Shown in pieces: positions 11,956-23,164 of a stretch of DNA of 64,000 nt (position 1 is its first letter; the number at the start of each line of letters is the position of its first letter). The notes beneath the pieces were generated by a model. The model ran no database searches, was not told the DNA's origin, and was given only the letters and a program-made list of their open reading frames with translations. A program made the position numbers and the translations under genes. The stretch lies in NCBI RefSeq assembly GCF_000004075.3, contig NC_026661.2, forward strand, positions 1,984,001-2,048,000, read 5' to 3'. The DNA comes from Cucumis sativus (lineage: Eukaryota; Streptophyta; Magnoliopsida; Cucurbitales; Cucurbitaceae).

Positions 11956-14900
11956 ATATTATTTCTATCTAAGTTTTCCATTTCAAGAACTTCAAAGATC
12001 TCCAGCAAGGAAATTGAGTACAGAATTCAGTGAACTAATTAATTTTCCCATTTCAACTTCACCTATAATAGAAACTGGGATTCATTATGAAAATCGCTGA
12101 AGCATCCATTACTTTATACGAGTTGTATTCTTTACAATGACTGTATCAAAAACGCAAAAAGGAAATCTTACTTTTTTTTCTTCTTTTCTTGTAAAAATGG
12201 GAGAAATATTGTAAAGAGTGAGCTGGAAAATTGTCTTTCCTGTTTTATCCATCAACAAATTGCTTCTAGTTTCAGTTTCCTTTGAAAAACTACTTATGAA
12301 TAATACCCATATCTGTTGATTCATCATTCTACTTTGATTTGCAATTTGGATGCTGATTTAGTTTCTCAATATGAATGATCAGATAAACTGTGGCAGAGAG
12401 GAGTTGTAGACACTGATTGGGATGGAAAGTTCCCATCACAATTCATAATCACTCCATTTGTCTTTTGAAAAACATTCCTTTATAGATTTATTGGGAAACA
12501 TTCTTATTCTTTCTGTCTGTTGTCTGTCAGCAACTCTGAAGACCTCATGAGTTTTTGTAGGGTCCATTGGAGGAAGTGGATCAAATGCTGCTGAAACTCA
12601 GTACCCCTCCACATTCACAAAGCAGGTATTTGGGTTTGTTTGGTTCCTAAGAAACATTTCATTGTGGAAGCATGGTTTCTTTGTTGCCCCATGTTCTCAA
12701 ATCATTCTTTTTTTTTTCAAGTAAATTGTGACTCTTCCACTGATGTAAGTACGTGAGGAGATGCAATGGAGTGGAGAAAATAGTATGGTTGTTAAGCATG
12801 CGGGCAAATGCGTAATATTATTTTGTCAGATTCTCTCATAATAAGGTGTTTGTTTTGTTCTTAAAAAGCAAAAGATGTTTGGTGTGATGGGAAGATAATC
12901 AGATCAATTAGGGAATTTTGATTTGATTCCATTTCTTATTTTAATTTTCTTAGGTTTGAGAATGATTGAGAGGAAAAATCTGTATATACTTATAGTTGGT
13001 CTCATTATATTTTGTCCTTCTATTAATTCTTTATAATGGTTGTTTAGTAGACATGTCATCTCATCATTTCAAACTTCTAATTTTTTCTTTTAGTACAATA
13101 GAACAATGAGATTTAAACCACCGACCTTTTGATTACAATCACATTCATATGTCAGTTGAGCTATGCTTACTTTATCACACTTTAAAAAACTAAATAAATT
13201 CAATCATTGTTGGAAATGCAATCAATGATCATGAGTTTATAAAAAAGGACAACTATCTTGAATAGTATGATGACACCTTTTGGGGTGAAACAAAAAACAA
13301 CGCCACGAGGGTTTATACCCAAACTGAACAACATATTACCATTGTGGTTATCTATAGTTCTAACAATCATTGTAATTTATTGATGATTTAGAAACTACGT
13401 CACTACGCAATGTTTACTTTACCAACTTTTCTTTAAGAAAATAGTGATAAAGTTCACACATTCAAAAGATGAATATCTTGAATCGATCAATTAGGTCATT
13501 ATAGGTTAAATACTAATAAAATATTACAATCTGAGAGGATGGTCTGATATGAATGATATCAGCAAAAATAGATAGATATGAATGAGAATCAAAATTATCA
13601 TAACTTATAGTTTTCTTTCACACCCATGTTCAAGAAAAGGAGGATAGGTATTGTGCCAACTCATTATGCCCTCAAGACATGCTCACTTCCCCAACAAAAT
13701 GGTTTGAGGTTGTCCCTACCTGCCTCCCATTTCATCTAAACTTTCTCACTTACTCGTCCTTTCTTTCTCTTCTCATTTTTCTCTTAAAACTCGAACAACT
13801 CTTTCATACTGATGTTGAAATAGTTAAAATTACGACATTTTTTGTCGGGTTTAAAATTATATTATAAAATATACCTTTAATCATTCAAAATCAATAGTAC
13901 AATACTTTAGTTATTTTACAATTTTAAACCCAATTTCCATACCATTATAATTGATTTTTAGGTTATTTTAATTATTTTAGGATCATTCCAAAATTGTATT
14001 ATGTACCATGAATTTCATCTTTTTAAAGCATACTTCACGTTTGGTTTTCAAAATTTAGAACTTTTTTTCTATCAATTTCTTAGTGTGTTTTACACATTTT
14101 CTTAGTTTTCAAAACTTTAACTTAGGTTCTCGAAACATGGGTGGAAAATTTACATATTTAAACAAGAAATTTAGATGGAAATGATACTTATATGTTTAGT
14201 TTTCATAAATGTAAAATTATAAATTAAATAGTTATCAAACATGTGTACATGTTGTTTACTCATTATACTACACCACCGATGAATTTGTGAAAAGAAATTT
14301 CATTTGACACCATAATAGTAACAATAATTTTACAATAGTTGTTCTCAGTACATCTCGTTTGAGATCGATATCGAGACTTACTTAAAAATTTAACTATTTC
14401 ATTGTTTGAAATCTAAGTCAGTATAACCTCATGATTCCATATTTTCTAAAAAACTTAAATAATTATTTCAAATCATATAGCAAATTTTAACTAATCTTTT
14501 AAATCTGGTTAAAATTTGACTCTCTATTAAATATATATCGAAACTCTTACAATTCTTTTACAAAACCAAACTACCACTACAGCAAATGGCTCCAAGTTAC
14601 CACATTCTCTCGACGTTAATCTTTCAACATTTGTCTTTCTATTTAACGAGCTTTAGCAAATTCTCTCCACCACTGTCACAACTCTTCATCGGGTAAATTA
14701 TCTAATTTGACCTTGGTGTTAATCTTAGACAAAATAACACAGAGATTCTATATGTTTGGGCTTTTTCCAGTGAAATCTCGGACAAAATTAATATCAAGAT
14801 GCTATATATATTCCAAATCTTATCCAATTTTTTTTTTTTTTTTGCAAGATTTGATCTTTCTCAAAATTTAAAAATGTTGAATCAATTTAGAAAATCTATC

Positions 14901-15300
14901 ATCATAATTGAAAACCCCATTTAAATTTTAGAAATTCACATAATTTTTTTAAAACAGAAATTTGCTAAAGATTTTAAAAAATTACATTATAATATCTAGT
15001 AAAATAACGAAAGTTGAAGAAATTTTGAAGATAGATAATTTAGCATAAGATTCCAAAGATTACATAAAAAAATTTAACAAATAGCGGTGGTAATATGTCA
15101 AGATGTACCGAGAAAACCCAAAATAATCAATACGTTACAAAAATAATTTTTTTAAAAACTAAAACTAAGTATCAATCTCGTCCGAGATGGACTGAGAAAT
15201 CGGATGAGAAAAAAGTATTTAAAAAGCTTTTCAAAAAGCAAGTATTTTATGGTGAAACCTCACATGGGCTATTTCTAACAATGTTCTAGTTAAATAATCA
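11956..15300. other. Intergenic, AT-rich
   Basis: No coding region I can support. Around 12555-12650 there is a short less AT-rich stretch that could be the remnant of a further 3' exon of the FRS10-like locus, but I cannot connect it. The remainder is AT-rich with homopolymer runs. Confidence 0.5.
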
Positions 15301-16289
15301 TTGATGAAAGGGAAATTGCATAGGGTAGCATTTTAATAATATTATATAGCAATTTTAGTACATTGTTTTAGAATTTTGCAAATATAGCAAAATTTTCACT
15401 TCTCCATCTTAAATTTGTTATTATTCCTAAATTTAACTTATTATTTATTTATTCTTCCACTTTTTAAGGCCTTAATTATTTGTTTATTCTTATACTATAA
15501 AAATTATTTAATCTTTCTATCTTAATTTTAAAATATCAATAGTATAATAATTGCAATATGAAATATAATATAATGGTTGTTGATTGGAGTAATTTAATTT
15601 CATTTGTGATTTTTTTTTTTACTTTCTTCGATGAATATTTTGAGTTGAATTTGATTCCAAATGATTTTTTTTTTACATTAAATTTTTGGTTTTACTGTCT
15701 CAGTTTCGTATATCAGTATTAGTATTGTGATATACTTATATTATATGTATTAGTTAGTTAATATATTTATTACGTGATTTTCATTTTTTCAAGTTTTATG
15801 CAATTAATTAGAGTATTATTAAGTATATGAATAATGTAACTCAGTGTATCATTATCAAGTATATCAACAATATATTGTTAAAAACATATCAGTAAAGTGA
15901 ATCATTATCAAGTATATGAATCAAGTTTATAAGTGTATATCAATAATGTATCAATTGTATAAGTAAGACTTCAAGCATATCAAATGCATTTAATCAATCA
16001 ATTGTATAAGTGAATAGTACTAAATGTATCTGCAGTATATCAAGTGTATCAAACATATATTAGTAATGTTTTCGGTGTGTATCCAAAGATATTATGTACA
16101 TCAAGTGTATCAATCAAATGTATCAAGAAATATGAACGTATATTAGTAACGAGGGCATTTGTGACATTTTATCTCTAATATGTGGGCTGAACTTTGTTTT
16201 TGTTATTTTCGCAAATAATAAAATGTGTGTGCTATGGACTTAATTATTATAACTTACTTTGCTATTTTTACAAGTGTCCTTTGATGAAA
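15301..16289. mobile_element. Non-autonomous Mutator-like element with 9-bp target duplication
   Basis: A 971-bp insert (15310..16280) is bounded by the direct repeat TTGATGAAA at 15301-15309 and 16281-16289. Nine bases is the target duplication size of Mutator-like transposons. Its ends are imperfect inverted repeats: GGGAAATTGCATAGGGTAGCA on the left, and AGGACACTTGTAAAAATAGCA when the right end is read in reverse. A second TATAGCAAAATTT-type motif lies just inside the left end and a related AT-rich motif near the right end. No transposase is encoded. The interior (about 15820-16145) is a degenerate short-period array of TATCAAGTGTATCAA-like words. Class assignment rests on duplication length and ends only. 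Confidence 0.65.
15820..16145. repeat. Degenerate short-period array inside the Mutator-like element
   Basis: Irregular repetition of words such as TCAAGTATAT, AGTGTATCA and AATGTATCA with a period of about 10-14 bases. It is too diverged for a fixed unit. It lies wholly inside the proposed transposon. Confidence 0.6.
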
Positions 16290-17274
16290 CATAGTAGAAA
16301 GAAAAACACGTCTTGGTTCATCTACAGTGACAGTTTGATACGACAAGAACACGATAAGTCGACATAGTATAACTTTTATATGTGAAAAAGTTAGGGAATA
16401 GGGTCAATGTTTTTGGGCAAAAAGAATAGTCGAATACTTAGGAATTTAGAGAAAGAGAAAAGACGTAAGAATTGGGGTGAAGTGAAGGTCATAAAGGAAG
16501 GTTCTTGTGAAGTGGGAAGAGACAGATTAAGACAGAAACAATGACAGATAATACACAAAGACACACAAAAACAAAATAAGTAGAAAGATAGGGGACCAAA
16601 ACACCAAACACCAAACCCCAAACCCCAAACCCCAAACCCAAAAGATGCTCTCACCATATCTACTCCTAACACAATTGAACCCATTTCTATTTTTTACTTT
16701 TCTTCTCTTTTCTAAGAAAAAAGGATATTTAATCAACTTTTGGTTAGGGCATTGACTCATTGAACTTTTGCTTTTTGTATCAAACTTATCTCTAAATATA
16801 TTGTTTTGTGGATGTTGGTTGTCTCATGGACTTGTTGAGGAAGTTGAAGGTTTAGAAACAAACAAATCACTTTTTATTATTTTTTTAAAAAAAAGGCTAT
16901 ATGAAATTAAATGTTAGGATTCATTTTATTATACTTTCTTCATGTCCTTATCTTCATCTTTTTTTTTAGAGAAGAATAACTTTAATTAGTTAATTAATTA
17001 TAAATTACAAATATGGGTATTTTGTGTAATCCCATATATATTTGGTTTCATTTTTTACATTTTCAAAAAGATAATCCACACTTTCATACAACATATCTTT
17101 AAAGTTGAAAGACAAAATGATGATAAAAATTTGTGTTTTATTAATATATCTCAATGCCAAAATGAAGGATTAAAGAAAAATTACTTCTATATCCAACAGA
17201 AGAGAGAGTGGAAAACAGAGTAAAAGAGAATTACAAAGTTAGATTTTTTTTTTTTATCATTTATAAATTCTAAG
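16290..17274. other. Intergenic, AT-rich, 3' flank of DUF761 gene
   Basis: No gene seen. It contains a short CCCCAAA-type run at about 16611-16640 and many T/A runs. The part nearest 17274 would be the 3' UTR of the minus-strand gene. Confidence 0.5.
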
Positions 17275-17805
17275 TTACAATATAAACAATTGCTGTGATT
17301 CAAATTTAATTCCTGCCTTCATTTTTCTAATAAATTCTTCACACTTCTTATTCAATTCCTCATCAATTTCCTCTTCTTCTTCTTCTTCATCAATTTCCTC
17401 TTCTTCTTCTTCTTCATCAATTTCCTCTTCTTCTTCTTCTTCATAAGACATGAATCTTTCTTCTTCAACTTCATTATCTGTGATCAAATTTTCAATTTTG
17501 TCTTCATTTACAACCAACCCATTTCCCCTTTCTTCTTCAATCTCAACTTTGCTCTCGATTTTTCTGTTCCCATCAGCCATTGTTGCAGCCCCTAAAGCTT
17601 CGTTTCCGCTGCTCCGTTCGTCGCTGGTGTTGCCGATGAGACCGGAATTTCGAACGATGAAGACAAGGAGGCCATTGCAGAGCAAGAACATGTAGTTCTT
17701 GTGGATAGTTGAAGAGATGTAAAGGTTTAAAGAATGGAGAAAAGGGAGTAGAGAAGAGTAAAACACCATTGCTGAGAGTAGAGAAGCTGAGATCACTAAC
17801 TTCAT
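17275..17805 (-). CDS. DUF4408/DUF761-type small membrane protein (cotton-fibre-protein-like)
   Basis: A 176-residue single-exon gene. The frame extends five codons further upstream but only to a TTG; the first ATG is at 17805-17803 (MKLVISASL). Residues about 1-55 hold two hydrophobic segments typical of DUF4408. The middle is acidic and low-complexity. The C terminus (ELNKKCEEFIRKMKAGIKFE) is the DUF761 motif of plant proteins of unknown biochemical role. The acidic block consists of three exact 27-bp DNA repeats encoding EEEEEEEID-type units. Family membership is fairly clear; function is not known to me. Confidence 0.75.
   Translation of the reverse strand: MKLVISASLLSAMVFYSSLLPFLHSLNLYISSTIHKNYMFLLCNGLLVFIVRNSGLIGNTSDERSSGNEALGAATMADGNRKIESKVEIEEERGNGLVVNEDKIENLITDNEVEEERFMSYEEEEEEEIDEEEEEEEIDEEEEEEEIDEELNKKCEEFIRKMKAGIKFESQQLFIL
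17362..17442 (-). repeat. 27-bp coding tandem repeat, three copies
   Basis: Three exact abutting 27-base units (plus strand ATCAATTTCC followed by TCTTC repeats) within the DUF761 gene. They stay in frame and encode a nine-residue acidic unit (seven Glu, Ile, Asp). Exact identity suggests recent slippage, so length is likely variable between accessions. Confidence 0.95.
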
Positions 17806-19654
17806 TGTGGAAATTGGCAAATTTTGAAGAACTGAACTGAAAATTTATATCAAGATTTGATGATTTTGAGGAATTGTGAAAAATTGAAACTTCGTTTGAA
17901 AAAAAAAAGAAAGAAGTTCGATTATGTTTTGAAGGAGATTGGAGGGAGTAGGTTTTGGATGTGTTTTATAGAATGCCATCTTTTTGGTCTATTTATAATG
18001 GGGTTGTGATCATATATTAAATATCCAATTTACAATATTGTCCTTCTCATGTGGGGTAGTGTTCAATGATTTAGGGGTAATTTTGGTAGTGAGTGATAAG
18101 TCAATCAACTTTTTTTTTTCTTTATTAAATACATTTATTTATTTTTTTTATTAAGAAGACTTTGATGGATGACTTCTTAATTTCTTTTCTTTTTCTTTTG
18201 TACGAAATGAAAAGGAATTGTTCTGTGATTGAAAAGTATGAAAGTTAAATTGTACATTTTTTTCATTTCTAATTTCTAGATTTTTAGAATATGTTGTATT
18301 TAATTTCTAATTTCTTTCTAATCATAATTACGATCATTTTAGGCATTAAGTTTATAATACCATTCTAAAAAATGGTAAATATATCAAAATCAATTAATAG
18401 CTTTCTATCGACTAATCTTTGTGATAAACAATCATTGAAACTCATAAACTTTTCTTATATAGTTATATACGCTAATATTTTGAATCTAATAATTTTTTTA
18501 AACCTTTTCAATCAAGGTAAGGATAAAAAAACAAACTTAGGTGGTAATAATTAGAAGACTAAAGATATATATTCTAATAATTGAGATTAACGTCTATTTT
18601 CATTTTCTAACAAAAATATTTACATTTTATAAAAAGTCAATTGTAAATTTTTTTTTATTTTTAGCGTAAATAATTTGTCTAACATTTTTATTTTTACAAA
18701 AATTCATTTTCAAAACTTGACTAGAAAAGGCTGCTTTTCTTGGAACTTTTTCAAATTATGTATTGAAGTGTTAGTTCCAGGAAATTGATTTGAATTTGAA
18801 GGCTATAGTTATGTGAATATATTGTTTTTAAAAGTAAATCAAAGATTGATATGAATATTCTTATTAGAATTAAATTAGTGTTGGTTAAGATTATAATCAA
18901 TCAAATATTTGATTTTCAATAAGTTCAAGTCATCCATTCATAAATTATAAATATATAAGGTTGATATTGATAATACAAGTTCTTATGTGAAGTATATGTT
19001 CATATTTTTTTATGTTACAAATTATTTTAAAATGTATCAACATGACCACAAGTTCACTCGAAAAGATTAGATATTTTTGAAGAATTTATTTTTTAAACTT
19101 AATGATGTGCATAAATAAAAGGTTGGATGATAAAAAGTGAATAAATTAAATAAAATTATATTAAATAGATTAAAGCTTAATCACAATATTTTCCTAAATG
19201 ATTTAGGAAAGAAAAATATAGAATATTGACAAAGATTGAGATGAACCAAAAGTCACTCAAATAAATCTTTTTGGTTTTGCCTTTTTTTCATCTTCGAAAC
19301 TTTTTTTAAAATTATTACTAGAGCATTTTTGAAACTTCAAAGTTAATAATCAATGGTTTATTATTTTTTTTATAAGAATTCAATATATTTTTAACTTTTT
19401 ATTTATTAACTTTGGGTGGACTTGAAGTCTTGAAGTAATATATGCAAAGCTACCGTGTGTTACAAATGTGAACGAGAAAACTCCTTTTGTGTTCACATTT
19501 TGGTACCTACTATTCTCTTTCCATTCAAATAGTAATCAATCTACTTTCATAGATTGGTTACTATTTCCTTTTTTATACCCTTAAATGTTAAGGGTATATT
19601 TGAATTGTCTAGCAAAATTGTATATTCTGATAGTATTTTTCACTTTAGTATTCT
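17806..19654. other. Intergenic, promoter side of DUF761 gene and upstream of RLP copy 1
   Basis: AT-rich sequence with homopolymers and no supported gene. The first roughly 200 bases are the likely promoter and leader of the minus-strand DUF761 gene. Confidence 0.5.
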
Positions 19655-22027
19655 TGCTGTTCTTCATCAGCAGCTACATGTCAAACTTCAGACAGATATG
19701 CTCTGTTACTGTTCAAGAAAACCTTCATTTCTGATCCATCTTTCCTCAGGCTCTCTTCCAAGGATTGCTTCTTGGGGTGTTGAAGATGAAACAGATGACT
19801 GCTGTTCATGAAACGGCATAGGATCCTGTGATTTAAAAGGGTATCAAAGTAGGTAGTTAGTTCAGGAGGGTCGCTTCAAACTCTCGCAGATGTTATTTTC
19901 TCACCCATTGATTTGATTTCCATATATTAAACTTTGATGATAAGGACGTGTTTGATGTGATATTTACATAGTAACCATACTGGAAATGTTGTTGGAGTTA
20001 ACCTTGCCGGTGGCTGTCATTATAGTTCCATCGACTCTAACAACACCTCTTTGAACTTGTTCATCTTCAAACACTAATCTCTCTGACAACAGCTTCAACC
20101 TCTCTCAAATCCCTTCAGGCATTGGATAACTTTCTGATTTGAGGCTGCTTGATCTTGGCAATTCTAGGCTTTTTGGACAAATCCCATTAGCAATTTCAAG
20201 GTTGTCTAAGTTAGAGGCTTTGCGTTTGAGTAGGGTTAATTTATCTTCTGTATTATCTTGCAAATATGTCTTCTTTGGTGTCTCTTAGTAGGAGAGTGAG
20301 TTGAGTGGGAATTTTCCTCAGAGAATCTTTCATTTACCAAATTTGCAACATCTTATTCTTCCTTACAATCCAAATCTCTCTGGTACTTTCCCTGAGTTTA
20401 ACTTTAATAGTTCTCTTCGAAGGACATGGTTTGAAGAAAGTTCATTTCATGGCGAAGTACCTTCTTCCTTTGAAAATCTCAAGTCCTTGACTTATTTGAA
20501 GTTAGGAAATTGTAGTTTTTCTGGGATAGTTCCTGACTCACTTGGTAATATTACTGGACTACACGAGTTGGAACTTCATTTAAACGACGGTAGTGGTCGA
20601 ATTCCTTTATCACTCGAACGCTTAACTGAGTTGAATCGTTTGTTTCTTAGCTATAATGAGTTTGGTAATGCAACTTTGTCTTGGGTTGGTAAGCAGAACA
20701 AGCTTGTTTTTTTGGGTCTTTCTAGGATTGGTTTAAGTGGTACTCTTATGCCTTCTCTTGGAAACTTGACTAAGATTGAACAACTACTTTTGGGTGAAAA
20801 TGGATTAACAGGAGATTCCATCTTGGATAGGAAAATCTGCACAGTTAACTGATCTTCATCTGTATGGAAGAAACAAGTTGAGAGGTTCAATCTCAAAGTC
20901 TTTACCAATCGGAAGGATCTTTATCTTCATTACAATCACTTGAATGGGACTGTGGAATTAAGCATGTTCTTGAAACTTGGGAACCTTACTGAACTTCACC
21001 TAACTGCCAATGAATTAACAGTTCTCGACGATCAAGTCGGTAACCAAAATGTAAGTCTTCCTAAGTTCAATCTTCCAAGTTCAATTTAATTTAGATTCCA
21101 ACGTTTCTTGAAGATCATTGGCCATTTGCAAGATTTTAGAGATCATTTACTTGAGTGATAATCAGTTTACTGTTTGTTTTCCCTTTTGAATTGGAACGCT
21201 TCCAATGTTAAGACTTCTAATACTCCGGTCGAACTACTTCCATGGAAAAATTGAAGAGCCTAAAACCAATAATGAATGAGTTCTTCCCCATGTTGCGAAT
21301 GGTCGATTTCTCCTGCAATAACTTTTCAGGTAATCTCCTTTTGAAGTAAATAACTAATTCAAAAGGAATGACGATTCCCGACTCGATTGCATCAACATAT
21401 CGAAACACGTTTGTAACCTTTCCATCAATCGAATATGTTTGAGCTCTTGAATTTTTCTATTCCACCACAGTAACTATCAAAGGTAATAGGAGACTCAAGG
21501 ATCCAAGAGGTTTTTGCGAGTATCGATCTCTCCAGCAATAAATCTGAAGGCGAAATACCAAATCTTGTTAGAAATCTAAAAGGTCTTTCAATCTCTCAAC
21601 CTTTCCCACAATGCACTTACTGGCCCCATCCCATCAACTTGAATCTTTGGACCTTTCACACAACCAACTCTCACGATAAATTCCTCAACAACACTCACAA
21701 CTTAATTTCCTTGCAATACTTAACATTTCTTACAACAATCTATCGGGTCCAATACCGCAAGAGAACCAATTTAACAATGTTGACAACAGCTCCTATGCCG
21801 GGAACGTGGGATTATGTTGAGATCCATTGTCAAAAAAATGTGGGGATTTAAAGCCACCTTCAACAGGCTCTAACGAGGGTAAAGATGAAGGATATAATGA
21901 TCTTCACATTGGGTGGACAGTGTTGATTGGATATAGATGTGGAATGTTTGTTGGAACCATTAGGGGAACTTCATGCTTACAAGGAAGCAAGATTGGTTTG
22001 CGAAGACCTTCAAATTTTGAATGCTAA
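19655..22027 (+). pseudogene. LRR receptor-like protein, decayed copy 1
   Basis: Remains of a Cf-9-type receptor-like protein: an N-terminal cap region (TDDCCS near 19790), LRRs such as LTYLKLGNCSFSGIVPDSLGN (about 20480-20560), and a C-terminal membrane segment near 21910-21960 (IGWTVLIGYRCGMFVG-like) followed by a short basic tail. Family members bind extracellular ligands at the plasma membrane. Frames change repeatedly and stops interrupt; the longest open piece is about 180 codons (20301-20852). Relative to copy 2 it has about 145 extra bases (19822-19966) and lacks about 435 bases of LRR sequence at about 21115. It is not expected to make a functional receptor. Confidence 0.8.
19822..19966. 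mobile_element. 145-bp insertion in RLP copy 1, CATAG-flanked
   Basis: Compared with copy 2, where the CSWNGVECSN coding sequence runs on directly, copy 1 is interrupted here. The pentamer CATAG occurs immediately before (19817-19821) and at the end (19967-19971), consistent with a 5-bp target duplication. The insert contains GGTATCAAAGTAGGT, which resembles the initiator-Met tRNA primer-binding motif of plant retroelements. An intron-like origin (it ends in AG) is an alternative. The element is too short to classify. Confidence 0.35.
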
Positions 22028-23164
22028 AAGACTGTGAGGACTCAAGGTGAAGGAGAGACCCTGAATTGGCAAGATAATTGAAGAACACTGCTGCTTTATC
22101 TTACTGTTTTGTTTTTTCTGTTTTTCTTTTCTTTTTTTGTTTACACAAATAAAGATATAGCAGTCTTGATGTAATACAAAGAATAGCATAGGGAACTTCG
22201 GTTTATTACACATGTAGAAATAGTAGCATAATACAACCACACTATATGTATATTTAATACATAGAGAATTTATGATTCAATAACATATAGGGAGGTGGTG
22301 AATTGGCAAGGTGTTTGGTTATTGTCTCATCTTTTTGTTCTAGTTCTTAGAACTGGGTTCACACCTTGGCTCAAGGTGCAAGTCTTGCGCCCCACCCCAG
22401 GCATGCCTATGGGGTGTGCCTTTTGTGAAGCCTCGAGTCTTGGGAGTTTTTCATTTTTTGAAAAGAAAAATAGTAATAGTTAGGTGTTTTCCTTCCTTAT
22501 TAAATTAAAATAATTATATTTACCGAGCCTAAATGCAAACTTTCTCGTGTTTAGGATTTTTTTTTCTTCATATTTTCACTTCTACCTTGACATACAGAAA
22601 AATTTGCATTATTTTGGCGCCAAACGATATTGCATTTTATTTTACCTTGAGCTCTACAAAACATTAGAATTGTTTATTGTGTAGCCCGCTGTGTGGTTGA
22701 TCTATTAATAATGACTTTTATCTTTCAATACCCCTTGATATGGGCTTTTAATTAAGTGGATTTTGAAAAACAAAACAAAACACAAACAGTAGAAATAGTT
22801 GCATAATACAATACTATATGTATATTTAGTATACAGGATTTATGATTCAATCATAGTAACGTCCATCATCTAACAGCTAGGTTTGTCCATGGGTTGGATA
22901 CCATGTCACTTTCTGAGAAGATAAACTTTCTTTAGACCTTAAATTGACTAACATTAGTTAAGAAACATGAAATTGACCAATATGCTCGTGTTTCCCCACC
23001 TCCAGTGTAAAAAGCTGGAAATTTTGAACAAAATACTTCAATGAACTCAATTTTGAAAGCAATTAGTAATACAGTTTGAATATTTCATTCTTTAAATCCA
23101 AAAAGTTCAAAACTTTCTCTTCCTCACAAAAGAGAAGAGATATTAATTACCATTACTGATCACC
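22028..23164. other. Spacer between RLP copies, with a 70-bp direct repeat
   Basis: About 22215-22290 and 22788-22860 share a roughly 70-base direct repeat (GTAGAAATAG...ATTTATGATTCAAT) with small indels. About 500 bp of unrelated sequence lie between them, including a GC-richer patch at 22360-22440. No gene is supported. The last 150 bases would be the former promoter of copy 2. Confidence 0.55.

Noticed and set aside
12555..12650. Extra 3' exon of the FRS10-like locus
   Set aside because: Composition hints at coding sequence but there is no match to the family C terminus, which already ends at 11955.
16391..16760. Open minus-strand frames rich in GFGVWGLGFGVW-like residues, and a possible interstitial telomere
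   Set aside because: The residues come from translating a short CCCCAAA/CACCAAA run. The plant telomere unit is CCCTAAA, so this is neither a gene nor a telomere repeat.
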